This document shows, piece by piece, positions 9,235-17,425 of a stretch of DNA of 64,000 bases. The DNA is taken from positions 79,879-143,878 of the IMG/VR virus record IMGVR_UViG_3300037042_003932, one strand, 5' to 3'. The position numbers and the translations under genes are program-made. How positions within the stretch are numbered: the first letter of the stretch is position 1; each line of letters opens with the position of its first letter. The DNA is from a virus. The notes under the pieces are model-generated. The model did not search any database. It saw nothing but the letters and a program-made list of their open reading frames with translations, and had not been told where the DNA came from.

Positions 9235-10191
9235 CTAAGAAACGACGATGTTGATGGCTGAGCCAATAATGTTGGTGGAACGATGAACTCGGTAGCTAGT
9301 CGTCTGTGAGAAACCATTGGTCACGTTTACGGTGTAACTTGTCTCAAATGGGACATCAAGATTCGTGCTCGCATCTTTGAAAGTTGAAGCCGTTCCAAAA
9401 GATGCCGGGTAGCCTAGGTACTTATGGCCACCAGCGCTGAAAGCGTACGTGCCAGCAAAAGCATTAGACAAACCACCCACACGAAGAGTCTCAATATCCC
9501 CTTCAATGAGAGGGCCTGCATTTACCGATTCTCCATAGAACTTTTTCCACTGCCAAGTTACCGTGAATGTATTCGTGAAGGTACCTGAGTTAGTGTTAAC
9601 ACCGTTTATCCGAAACACATGGGTTGTAGCGCTTGTTTTGGTGATTAGGGAAGCGGGGTAACTGGTAACCTGTACCCCATCATTAGCCGTCCCACTTAGA
9701 ATCGTGACATCACCACTAGTGACGTCTACCAGGTCAATCGAATTGGTAGCGACGTTAGCGCTGTTCGAGGTGGTCCATACGAAAGTTCTATTCGTGGAGA
9801 TTGAATCTCCGACCTCCAACAATATAGATTGTCCCGAAATCGAAAACGCAGTGAACGCCGGGTACTGATACGGGTAGAGTAAGCCATCGAACATGGCCGA
9901 CATTGTCGCAGCATCAAATGTGGACCCAGCAGGCCACCCACCTACCGCTGTGGGCATAGGCGTTGTGTTCGTGTAAGTGTCACCGCCGCCACCCCCACCG
10001 CCCATGGCCTGGACTATCGCGTTTATCAGGCTGACCGTTCCGAAGGAATCCACATAGTCTTCCCACTCGGTATCGGCAGAGCTCAATGGGATAGCAGCAA
10101 AATTGGAGGGGACGAGAGCCCCGTCAACCGCTTCCAACAAGTTACCATCTCGGAAAGTCTGGTTGCCTAGGGTTCTCGTCTCTCGAGACAT
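9235..10191 (-). CDS. Fibre/adhesin protein with N-terminal anchor-like module and poly-Gly linker
   Basis: A 318-aa protein. The first about 60 residues end in a W-x2-Y-x4-GTxSL-type segment, followed by a seven-glycine linker near residues 64-70. The rest is a beta-rich, Thr/Ser/Asn-rich body. The N-terminal layout resembles that of the protein at 23584-24483, suggesting a shared attachment module with exchangeable C-terminal domains. The AGGAG site and ATG at 10189-10191 are clear. Receptor-binding function is inferred. Confidence 0.75.
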   Translation of the reverse strand: MSRETRTLGNQTFRDGNLLEAVDGALVPSNFAAIPLSSADTEWEDYVDSFGTVSLINAIVQAMGGGGGGGDTYTNTTPMPTAVGGWPAGSTFDAATMSAMFDGLLYPYQYPAFTAFSISGQSILLEVGDSISTNRTFVWTTSNSANVATNSIDLVDVTSGDVTILSGTANDGVQVTSYPASLITKTSATTHVFRINGVNTNSGTFTNTFTVTWQWKKFYGESVNAGPLIEGDIETLRVGGLSNAFAGTYAFSAGGHKYLGYPASFGTASTFKDASTNLDVPFETSYTVNVTNGFSQTTSYRVHRSTNIIGSAINIVVS

Positions 10192-10193
10192 AT

Positions 10194-10709
10194 TTACTCC
10201 TTCAGGATGCCACAGCGTAACAGCATAAGCATAGTCCTGCCGTCAAATACGCTTTCGTCAGAATCGCTCCTAATTTTAGTATTTTCTACGCTGATGGTGT
10301 ACGGCTCAAAATCGTGGTCTTCCTGTAGGAGTTCCTGCTCCTTTTTGGCCAACGCCTTCCTGTCTTCTTGCGCCTGGGGATGTTCTTCAACGAGAATTTT
10401 CATATCAGCGCGAAAAGCATCCATATCTGCAATCGTGTACGCTCGTCCTCCTGGTTGTTGAGGGTCCGCGTGCGTCATAGGGTTACCATTCTCATCCTGT
10501 TGCGCGTGTCTCTCTGCTACACTTTTTCTCGCGACCTCATAAATCGCCATAGCAGGAGACTCATGCAGCAGACTCTGCATGAGCTTAGCGTGTTCCAAAA
10601 TTCCATGGAGGTTTTTCGCCGCCATCCACGCTACTTTTAAATTGTTGCTGTTCAGCGAAGGAGTCAATACGGTACGGAGTTCCAGCAGTTCATGGTTTTT
10701 CAACTTCAT
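10194..10709 (-). CDS. Hypothetical helical protein (DUF1617-like N-terminus?)
   Basis: A 171-aa, highly charged helical protein, out of character with its beta-rich neighbours. The N-terminus (KLKNHELLELRTVL) loosely recalls the phage DUF1617 family; this is a weak impression. The C-terminal half is acidic and Gln/Glu-rich (LAKKEQELLQEDHDFEPY). It heads a run of fibre genes and has an AGGA site before the ATG. A fibre-assembly chaperone role is possible but unproven. Confidence 0.7.
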   Translation of the reverse strand: MKLKNHELLELRTVLTPSLNSNNLKVAWMAAKNLHGILEHAKLMQSLLHESPAMAIYEVARKSVAERHAQQDENGNPMTHADPQQPGGRAYTIADMDAFRADMKILVEEHPQAQEDRKALAKKEQELLQEDHDFEPYTISVENTKIRSDSDESVFDGRTMLMLLRCGILKE

Positions 10710-10743
10710 TTTTGGTCCTCTATGCGTGTGTGATTTCTAAAGT

Positions 10744-10772
10744 ACCTTATGACTTTTTGGGGGATTACGCAA
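10744..10772 (-). promoter_or_regulatory. Candidate promoter before the 10194-10709 gene
   Basis: In the 94-nt gap upstream of 10709 the minus strand reads TTGCGT (10767-10772), a 17-nt spacer, then TAAGGT (10744-10749). The match to sigma-70-type boxes is moderate. The gap is one of few long ones within the virion operon, which supports an internal promoter. Confidence 0.3.
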
Positions 10773-10803
10773 TGGTCGTTAGCTATAACAGGGGAAGCGT
10801 TCG

Positions 10804-11823
10804 TTAACCGACGATTATCGGTGAGGGCTTGTACACAGAAGTAGCTGCGGGAGTATACGTAATGACTAACTTCGGGTCAGAAGCTGTACCTGTGTAATCC
10901 ACCCATCGGACTCCTACAGCCAAATCAGCGTCCGCTTTCCATGTGATACCCGTCCCCGAGATATCAGACCCGATACGAACACCTAAAACGCTTATTCCCG
11001 TTTTGCTTAGAGCCGCTATGCCCGTAGCATCAAGGGTAAAAGTCTTATAGCCATTTGAAACTACGTAGTCAGCATACGACTTCGTTACGAAAACCGTAGT
11101 CCCAAACGAATTGAAATCAGTCGTCGCAATATTACCAGGGTCTGCAGGCGTAAAAGCAACTACGTTCAGGCTACCATCCACGGTGTCGTACGTGTTTACG
11201 TGATACGTATCGGTCGAGTACAGATGCAGGATAGCCTCTGTTATCGTAGCACCAGCTCCTAGGGCAGCAGTATCAAAAGAAAAACCAGCACGTCTCACTG
11301 CGTAATACTCATCCGTATCAGCGTGGCATGTGATACGCGACAGAACACCCGCTGTGGTCGTATTGGACTTAGACGTTCCGCTACCTGTGCGTATGCTGGA
11401 CAACGTAGTCCCTACAGTAACCACCCGAGCAGCATAACCGTCACAAGTAGTTCCACCTTCACCGTCAGCAGGAGCGACCGTGAGTTCAGCCAATCCAAAA
11501 GAATGCTGTGGCAGCAAGCGATCTACTACGAGCCAGTCTAAGAAATGCAAAAACCACCAATAAAAGAACAACGAATAGTAGATACGTTTTGCGTACTTCG
11601 AGTGACTTCTAAAATCAGCCCGGTACACGTTGTCGCCCAGGGTTACTACGTAATGTTTGGGAGTTATCTCAACGAGGTGCTCAGGAGCGTCAATCCTGAG
11701 AGCGTGCCTGGAAATCTTTCGTTTAAGCCACGAGCCATTCAACCAGGATAACAAAGTGCCCTGGTGTTTTTGAAACCAATCGTCGTTAAATACCTTCCAA
11801 GGGCCACTATGCAATTGTGCCAT
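10804..11823 (-). CDS. Fibre/adhesin protein with DNRLRE-like jelly-roll domain
   Basis: A 339-aa protein. I chose the ATG at 11821-11823 because a GAGGA site lies 8 nt upstream; ATG codons at 11832 and 11841 would lengthen it. The first about 100 residues are helical and aromatic, with a hydrophobic run (YYSLFFYWWFLHFLDWLVV). Residues about 150-330 match the pattern of DNRLRE/CBM-type domains (RAGFSFDTAALGAGATITEA and the C-terminal DPKLVITYTP). Such domains occur in surface adhesins. It overlaps the preceding small gene by 17 nt. Surface or receptor binding is inferred. Confidence 0.72.
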   Translation of the reverse strand: MAQLHSGPWKVFNDDWFQKHQGTLLSWLNGSWLKRKISRHALRIDAPEHLVEITPKHYVVTLGDNVYRADFRSHSKYAKRIYYSLFFYWWFLHFLDWLVVDRLLPQHSFGLAELTVAPADGEGGTTCDGYAARVVTVGTTLSSIRTGSGTSKSNTTTAGVLSRITCHADTDEYYAVRRAGFSFDTAALGAGATITEAILHLYSTDTYHVNTYDTVDGSLNVVAFTPADPGNIATTDFNSFGTTVFVTKSYADYVVSNGYKTFTLDATGIAALSKTGISVLGVRIGSDISGTGITWKADADLAVGVRWVDYTGTASDPKLVITYTPAATSVYKPSPIIVG

Positions 11824-12022
11824 TACGGACATCCTCAACAATCTGGTCTACTTTTTCTTTTGAATCTATCCCTGTGAAAGCATACTGAATACTACCGTGT
11901 GGTACCAGTCCCTTGGTATCAGACTGTTTGATGACGCCTCGGGTAAAAACCTGAATGAAAAGCATGTCATCGTGCCAATGGTACCAACGTATTTTACGTA
12001 CTATAGCTATCTCAGGTTTCAT
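11807..12022 (-). CDS. Small hypothetical protein between fibre genes
   Basis: A 71-aa protein with a TGATG overlap to the big fibre gene upstream. The N-terminus is basic and aromatic (IRWYHWHDDMLFIQVF) and the C-terminus helical (SKEKVDQIVEDVRNG). No family is recognised. Its translational coupling between two fibre genes suggests a fibre-assembly or accessory part. Confidence 0.6.
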   Translation of the reverse strand: MKPEIAIVRKIRWYHWHDDMLFIQVFTRGVIKQSDTKGLVPHGSIQYAFTGIDSKEKVDQIVEDVRNGTIA

Positions 12023-15000
12023 CAGTCAGTCCAACTATTTACGGTGTATTCCAAACGTAGACCCAGAACGTACGCGTCTAACGATGTGGTGTCATGCGCA
12101 GTGTCTGTGGGGTCTCTCTGCAACTTAAGAACCAGCAGCTTTCCACCAGCAGGAGTCCCACTCGGAGTAACACCTGTACTCCACGTGCCTATCTTAAGAT
12201 CTTCAGCGGTGTCACCAACAACAGTCTCCAACTCTTGAACTGTTCCCATGGTGAGATCAAGAGGGTTTCCGTCCGTTGCACAACCAGCAGATAACGAGAA
12301 CAAGAAGTTATTAGTGCTGTCTGTGGCCACATTCATATACGTGATCTTGGCGTTAATAACGCCACCATCGTATGAGTCAGGGAGCAAGAACGACCACCAG
12401 GCTATACAAACACCTGCGTGAGCAAATTTAAGAACGTCAAGAACCTGTTTATTAGTGGTCAGCTCTCGCGTCTCTCGCGTCGCGGGGGTTGTGGTACCAA
12501 GAGCTGCTGACGCCGCAGGGAGAATTATCGACTTCGCTGGGTAAGCAGTTAAACCGGTTCCACCTACAGACACACCCAAAGAAGACCAACTCGTCACACC
12601 CGCGTCAGTAGACGTGAATACCTGCCCACTAACTGTAGGCATCGCTGTCGGCAGGGTGTACGTTGCATTCGCTGTCTGAGTTCCTGCTGTGAACGTTGTG
12701 TAATATGCATTGTCCCCAGCAGAGAACATCTTCAAATAACCAGCAGTGTTGCCAGTTGGAGTAGTTGCATCAAAACCTAAAACAACACCAGCAGGAATAC
12801 TAACTAAGCCAACGTTAGAAATAGTTAAGGCCGTGTTACTGATGCCCGTGTACGTATTCGACGTACCAAACATCATCTCTGTACCGACAGCCGTCCACTT
12901 AACGCCGATGCCTGCATTACCACCAGCACCCCCATAAGAAGGAGTGCTGAACGTAATCTTCGTAACCGTATCCGCCGATGCGCTCGGACTAGAAATCGTT
13001 ACCTGACCATTATTGCCGTCCTGGAAAACAGTTCTTGCTGCTGTGTCTCCACTTACACTCAGAAGGCTCAACGGATTCGTGGTGCCAATACCAAAGTTAC
13101 CTGCGTGGTACGCTTTTGATGTACCAGTAGAATAGATGGTCCAATGATTTGTGGGCTTCGTAAGCGTTGGGATGTACAGCGCATAAAAGTTGGTAACAAC
13201 ACCAACACCCGCGTAGTCATAAACTCTGAACGCCGTAGAGGCTGTTACTGCTCCGCTTGTGGTAAGTACATACGTGAAACCAACGCTATCTGTGAGCGTC
13301 CCACCACCTGCGTACCGATGCCGAGACTGGAACGACACAATGTGGTTGTAAGTGATGTCCCCGTTAAGAACTGGAATAGAGTCAAACGACGCATACGCAC
13401 CCGTATTCAGACTGGTAAACGTACTCTCATCCCGGAATGCGTGTGAGAACAAATCTGTTCCGGCTACTGCGCGACAAATAAGCAAAGCCGAGTCATCACC
13501 GCTTGGGGCATTCGTTCCAAGGAACATACGTGGTAAACCAGAAGTAGCCGTCCCTGTTCCCGTATAAGCGTGAGCTGTGCTCAGACCCCAACCTGAACTC
13601 GTCTTAGGGCCTAAATCTCCCGTGCTGGCTGTTACGAGAAGAGGGAAGCTGCTTATGTCTGTAGCTTCAGCAGCCACGGTAATCGTGGTGGGCACCGCAT
13701 GGGTGTGGAGGGTTGTTGCCCCGCCACCAGTCAACGCAGTGTGGTTAGCATCCGTAAGATGCTGATAGTTACCCCCTACCGCGTTGAGCCCCGACATGTT
13801 GTTGTGCAACGTAATGAGTGGCGTTCGGAAGTTACTCGCGTTCACCTCACCGTTGTGTACATAATAGATAATACGACTCGTGCTCGTTGAACGACCAAAA
13901 ACAATCTCACCCAATCGGTCACTACCATCAGCGGTTAAGGCGTGTACGCCCTGCACAGACTGCTTAGGTATCAACCCGTAATTCGTACTTAAATACGCAA
14001 TGTTCCCGGTGTTGACTCCGAATAGTCTCTTCCAAACCTTCCAATCGCCTGCCGGGATCGGCGTCGAGCTTCCCTCGTTGGTATACCCCACTAACGTTGT
14101 GACAGCGGCCACCTTAGCATCGCCACCTACAGCCCCCGTCGTTATAGGAAAGATGCCATCGGGCGTTTGGAGATAGCCACAAGTGCTAACGTCTGCTGTA
14201 CCATCTCCTGCAGCAAAAGGAGTCCCTGTGCTAGCAGTTGCTGTACGCGTTGTGCCTGTACTGGACATTACCAGCGTACCGACACCTTGAATCACACGAT
14301 ACACGTTTCTATCTATCTGGGGAGTGCCACTCGCGCCATTTACTGAGCAATAAGTATTTACCGTCCACGTCCCAGCATCAAGCTGGGTGCGACCAAGCGC
14401 TGAGTTGTAAAGGTAACACTCAATTATTTTTGGGGAAGTCGTTGTTGTCGTAGCTTCAACTACTTGAGGCTGCTCAGCAATAGTACGCGGAATCTTCAAC
14501 AATGCCTCAACGGCATAAGCGCTCTGCCCCGGTCCCGTGCTAATAATCGAGGCATCGTCCGCAAAAAAATCAATACCAGCAGACCCAGATACTGTGACGC
14601 CAGTCCGCGATATCCAGTTCATACCATTCCAGACCAACTGGTCATCTATAGCTGGAGAAGGGGCACTCACGTCAGACAGATCGTTTATGCGGTACCCCTG
14701 GTAAATACGGATGTTCACCCTCCCCACAGTAGCCGACTTCGTAATGAGTCGTCCGACGCGGATCTCCAGGTTTGGTGAATCAGGAACCCCAACCCTCAAC
14801 TTACCCGGCACTGCCGCCGATAGGTAGAGAACATCTCCCGCAGTCGTAGCTACGCCACCTCCAAAGGGAAGCACACTAGCAACGATCACATTGCCCGCTG
14901 TCTCCACGTGGACCTGAATATACGCCGAGGGCGTGGTAGTGTTGATGAGGGTCGCAACCTGCGCCCGCGTCGGCGTCGTGCCGCCGAGGTCCACAATGAT

Positions 15001-15648
15001 GGCCCCGCCAACCTCGGTATAGGTGAGTCCCCCCGAGGTCGTATCAACCACCGTGAAGGTGTACGCATTTCCAGCCGTCCCGCCAACAAGACCGTCCATC
15101 ACCATTCCCTGCGTGGACAGATAGGCGCTACCGATGTGATTCGTGTCTAGACCATTGATGTGCCCACGGACCGTCACGAACCCGTAATCGTTGTTGGAGA
15201 TGTCCTGCGTAGAGCAGCCCACTACGAAAGCCGTAGTAGCTGAATCCGCCTTGGCCAAAGCCACCGTGATGACGTTATTCGTCCCGCCACTATATACACC
15301 TGTAGCGTAGACAGCTTGGCCGTTGTAAATAGTAACGCCCGTGTTGTTGTACACCCGGCGCAGGTCCTCTTGCCCAATCTGGAGCGTGACGTCGCGGCCA
15401 ATCTCAGCAGAAAGCGTCTTCCACGTAGCATCGTAGAAGAGATGACCCTCCGCGTAATCCCCAACAGTTGGAGCTAGAGCAAGCTGAATACTATCGACCG
15501 TGGCCTTAAACGCCGTCAGGTCCGCATAAGCGTTGTTAGCGTTATTTTTTACTTCAACAACACCCGCTGCGTTGTTTATTTTGGGGCCACCCTTGCCAAG
15601 TTCAACGAGGGTACCAACGCCATCTATGCCATAGTGCTTACTTGACAC
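12022..15648 (-). CDS. Large tail fibre protein
   Basis: A 1208-aa beta-rich, Thr/Gly/Ala-rich protein. Residues about 3-22 (SKHYGIDGVGTLVELGKGGP) are shared in form with the N-terminus of the 15697-16512 protein, marking a common virion-anchor module. The middle holds many short fibre repeats. The C-terminal part has the collagen-free trimeric-fibre feel of GNAGIGVKWTAVGTE and TANATYTLPTAMPTVSGQVF, the latter resembling a motif common in phage fibre shafts. The last about 150 residues form a beta tip. Host receptor recognition is the likely role. Confidence 0.82.
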   Translation of the reverse strand: MSSKHYGIDGVGTLVELGKGGPKINNAAGVVEVKNNANNAYADLTAFKATVDSIQLALAPTVGDYAEGHLFYDATWKTLSAEIGRDVTLQIGQEDLRRVYNNTGVTIYNGQAVYATGVYSGGTNNVITVALAKADSATTAFVVGCSTQDISNNDYGFVTVRGHINGLDTNHIGSAYLSTQGMVMDGLVGGTAGNAYTFTVVDTTSGGLTYTEVGGAIIVDLGGTTPTRAQVATLINTTTPSAYIQVHVETAGNVIVASVLPFGGGVATTAGDVLYLSAAVPGKLRVGVPDSPNLEIRVGRLITKSATVGRVNIRIYQGYRINDLSDVSAPSPAIDDQLVWNGMNWISRTGVTVSGSAGIDFFADDASIISTGPGQSAYAVEALLKIPRTIAEQPQVVEATTTTTSPKIIECYLYNSALGRTQLDAGTWTVNTYCSVNGASGTPQIDRNVYRVIQGVGTLVMSSTGTTRTATASTGTPFAAGDGTADVSTCGYLQTPDGIFPITTGAVGGDAKVAAVTTLVGYTNEGSSTPIPAGDWKVWKRLFGVNTGNIAYLSTNYGLIPKQSVQGVHALTADGSDRLGEIVFGRSTSTSRIIYYVHNGEVNASNFRTPLITLHNNMSGLNAVGGNYQHLTDANHTALTGGGATTLHTHAVPTTITVAAEATDISSFPLLVTASTGDLGPKTSSGWGLSTAHAYTGTGTATSGLPRMFLGTNAPSGDDSALLICRAVAGTDLFSHAFRDESTFTSLNTGAYASFDSIPVLNGDITYNHIVSFQSRHRYAGGGTLTDSVGFTYVLTTSGAVTASTAFRVYDYAGVGVVTNFYALYIPTLTKPTNHWTIYSTGTSKAYHAGNFGIGTTNPLSLLSVSGDTAARTVFQDGNNGQVTISSPSASADTVTKITFSTPSYGGAGGNAGIGVKWTAVGTEMMFGTSNTYTGISNTALTISNVGLVSIPAGVVLGFDATTPTGNTAGYLKMFSAGDNAYYTTFTAGTQTANATYTLPTAMPTVSGQVFTSTDAGVTSWSSLGVSVGGTGLTAYPAKSIILPAASAALGTTTPATRETRELTTNKQVLDVLKFAHAGVCIAWWSFLLPDSYDGGVINAKITYMNVATDSTNNFLFSLSAGCATDGNPLDLTMGTVQELETVVGDTAEDLKIGTWSTGVTPSGTPAGGKLLVLKLQRDPTDTAHDTTSLDAYVLGLRLEYTVNSWTD

Positions 15649-15696
15649 GTTCTACCTCCGAAATACGTTTCGTAGTAAACCAAAGAAAGGATAGGC

Positions 15697-16512
15697 TTAC
15701 GCCTCAGACCACTCAACGAAGATCGTAGCGGCACCCTGGCTAGAGCTATCCGCCGTATATGTTGCTGTAATCTGAGTCTCAGCAGGCAACATGTAAAAAG
15801 TGTCAATACAACACGGACCAAGCGCTTTCAGGTTGTTCTCTGCAATCGTCATGAACCGATCAGCGTCTCCAGAGTCTCCAACAGTCACAGTAGGAGCTGT
15901 TCCGTTAAACGTTTGTGTTACGTTTACACACACACGGAGAATACGTCCGTAAATTGGGATAACGGCTCCAACGTTCAAAGTTCCAGCTGAACCAAATACC
16001 AATGATACTTCTCGAGTCTTCGTGATCTTGGCAAGAGACGTAGATGTCGATGGACCTAGGTCTACCCACGTAGAGCCATCAGCATCCCACAAGTACGAAT
16101 GGTCTGCGTCAAACGTGAGTGTTCCACCCGTAAGTGCGTCTGTTACCGCAATCGAAAGACCTTCAGACGGGATAATCTCTTCCCAAGTAGCCCCATTGTC
16201 ATAGTAGAGATACTTTACAGTGTAACCACCACCTGTCGTAGTACACACATACATGCGTCCTGCTACACCTGCGGCAGGAGGAGAACCTCCATTAATCTGT
16301 CCGATGATGACCACAGCACCCTTGGTCTGTAAATACTTAAGGGTCACAACATCATTGGCGTCTACAGGATGACCAGCCCGAAGCTTAGCAAAAGCCGTTC
16401 CTGCCTGATCACGCGCTTCGATAGTTCCAGAAGCGTCAACGATCTTCGGCCCACCCTTACCGAGCTCTACAGTCCCGTTAAGGCCGTTTACGTCGTAATG
16501 TTTTGAAGTCAT
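15697..16512 (-). CDS. Tail fibre paralogue sharing the anchor module
   Basis: A 271-aa protein. Its N-terminus (SKHYDVNGLNGTVELGKGGP) aligns with that of the 1208-aa fibre next to it, so the two probably attach to the same virion site. Residues about 60-120 hold a phage-fibre segment (ADGSTWVDLGPS-like). The C-terminal 130 residues form a separate beta domain. An AGGAGG-type site precedes the ATG at 16510-16512. Confidence 0.78.
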   Translation of the reverse strand: MTSKHYDVNGLNGTVELGKGGPKIVDASGTIEARDQAGTAFAKLRAGHPVDANDVVTLKYLQTKGAVVIIGQINGGSPPAAGVAGRMYVCTTTGGGYTVKYLYYDNGATWEEIIPSEGLSIAVTDALTGGTLTFDADHSYLWDADGSTWVDLGPSTSTSLAKITKTREVSLVFGSAGTLNVGAVIPIYGRILRVCVNVTQTFNGTAPTVTVGDSGDADRFMTIAENNLKALGPCCIDTFYMLPAETQITATYTADSSSQGAATIFVEWSEA

Positions 16513-16535
16513 CTCAAAATCCTCCTACCTGTGTC

Positions 16536-16931
16536 TCACACAGAGGCTGGTACGCGAGTAATACGATACCTAAAAGACAAATTTTCATCTACGCCACTGG
16601 TCACGATGGTCCAATTAACGTTTCCACCTGTGAGAGTAGTACCAAAAACAATCCCCGTGAAGGGAGAAGCTTCAAAGTAGTTGAACTCATGCGACGTCAG
16701 GTACGACGCTATCCCATCATGCGAAATTGTGATTGTACCGTCTTCTTTGTGGTGACTTGTCACCTTATCAACCATGTACTCAATCTTGAAAGAACTGTAC
16801 GAAGCAGCAGCTCCCAAAACGATGGACACAGAATCACTAGAGCCTGTTACGTCCTCTTGTGCATACGCTGATGCAGCCTCATACAGCTGGTCTGCACGTG
16901 ATTTAGTGAGAGCATTTTTGAGTTGAGACAA
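16536..16931 (-). CDS. Small beta-rich virion protein
   Basis: A 131-aa protein starting at a TTG (16929-16931) with an AAGGAG site 7 nt upstream. The N-terminal helix is followed by beta-rich sequence ending in ENLSFRYRITRVPASV. No family is recognised. The position before two fibre genes suggests a connector or decoration role. Confidence 0.68.
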   Translation of the reverse strand: MSQLKNALTKSRADQLYEAASAYAQEDVTGSSDSVSIVLGAAASYSSFKIEYMVDKVTSHHKEDGTITISHDGIASYLTSHEFNYFEASPFTGIVFGTTLTGGNVNWTIVTSGVDENLSFRYRITRVPASV

Positions 16932-16956
16932 CGACGTTCTCCTTTGGATTGCGATA

Positions 16957-17006
16957 CCCCAAAAGTATAGACCTTGGGGGATATCCTATAGCAATTTACT
17001 CCGTAA
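16957..17006 (-). promoter_or_regulatory. Candidate promoter with dyad around the -10 and an upstream TTACGGAGTAA site
   Basis: In the 122-nt gap 16932-17053 the minus strand reads TTGCTA (16989-16994), a long 19-nt spacer and TATACT (16964-16969). A 6-bp inverted repeat, CCCCAA at 16957-16962 and TTGGGG at 16974-16979, flanks the -10. The dyad TTACTCCGTAA (16996-17006) lies directly upstream of the -35. The combination looks like a regulated internal promoter. Confidence 0.4.
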
Positions 17007-17053
17007 CGCTAAGATCACACCACAAAATAGAAGTAGACAGAAGTACCGAGACT

Positions 17054-17425
17054 CTAAGGAAGAACATCAACCGGTGGTAGTGGTTCAGGTTCAGGAATGG
17101 CTAGACCTACCTGGACCGAATCATCAGGAATGATCACAGGACTCCCTGGAGAATACAATGTCCCACCAAACACGATGGTCGGGATGTCTTTGTCTTTGCC
17201 TTCTTTGTCCTTGATCTTTTTCTTCGCCTTGGTCTTTGTAGCCCACGTCTCGAGAATGCCCTCGGCGCTCCAGTGGCGATACTGATCCTCGGTCACGCGA
17301 CAGAGATATGTGACGAACTTATCCTTGTCGTCGTACACCGGCACTCGGGCGTAGATTTGATCAGGGGCGTGGCCCTCAGAAATGGCAGAAGGGTCATCGA
17401 TGTAGCAATCCAAAAAAGTCGTCAC
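17054..17425 (-). CDS. Small protein with Lys-rich middle and Pro-rich tail, fibre operon
   Basis: A 123-aa protein starting with GTG in a GTGA overlap with the preceding fibre gene. An AGGTG site lies upstream. A Lys-rich charged segment (TKAKKKIKDKEGKDKD) sits in the middle, and the C-terminus is acidic and proline-rich (PEPEPLPPVDVLP). No family is recognised. Coupling to the 1024-aa fibre suggests an accessory or chaperone role. Confidence 0.65.
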   Translation of the reverse strand: MTTFLDCYIDDPSAISEGHAPDQIYARVPVYDDKDKFVTYLCRVTEDQYRHWSAEGILETWATKTKAKKKIKDKEGKDKDIPTIVFGGTLYSPGSPVIIPDDSVQVGLAIPEPEPLPPVDVLP

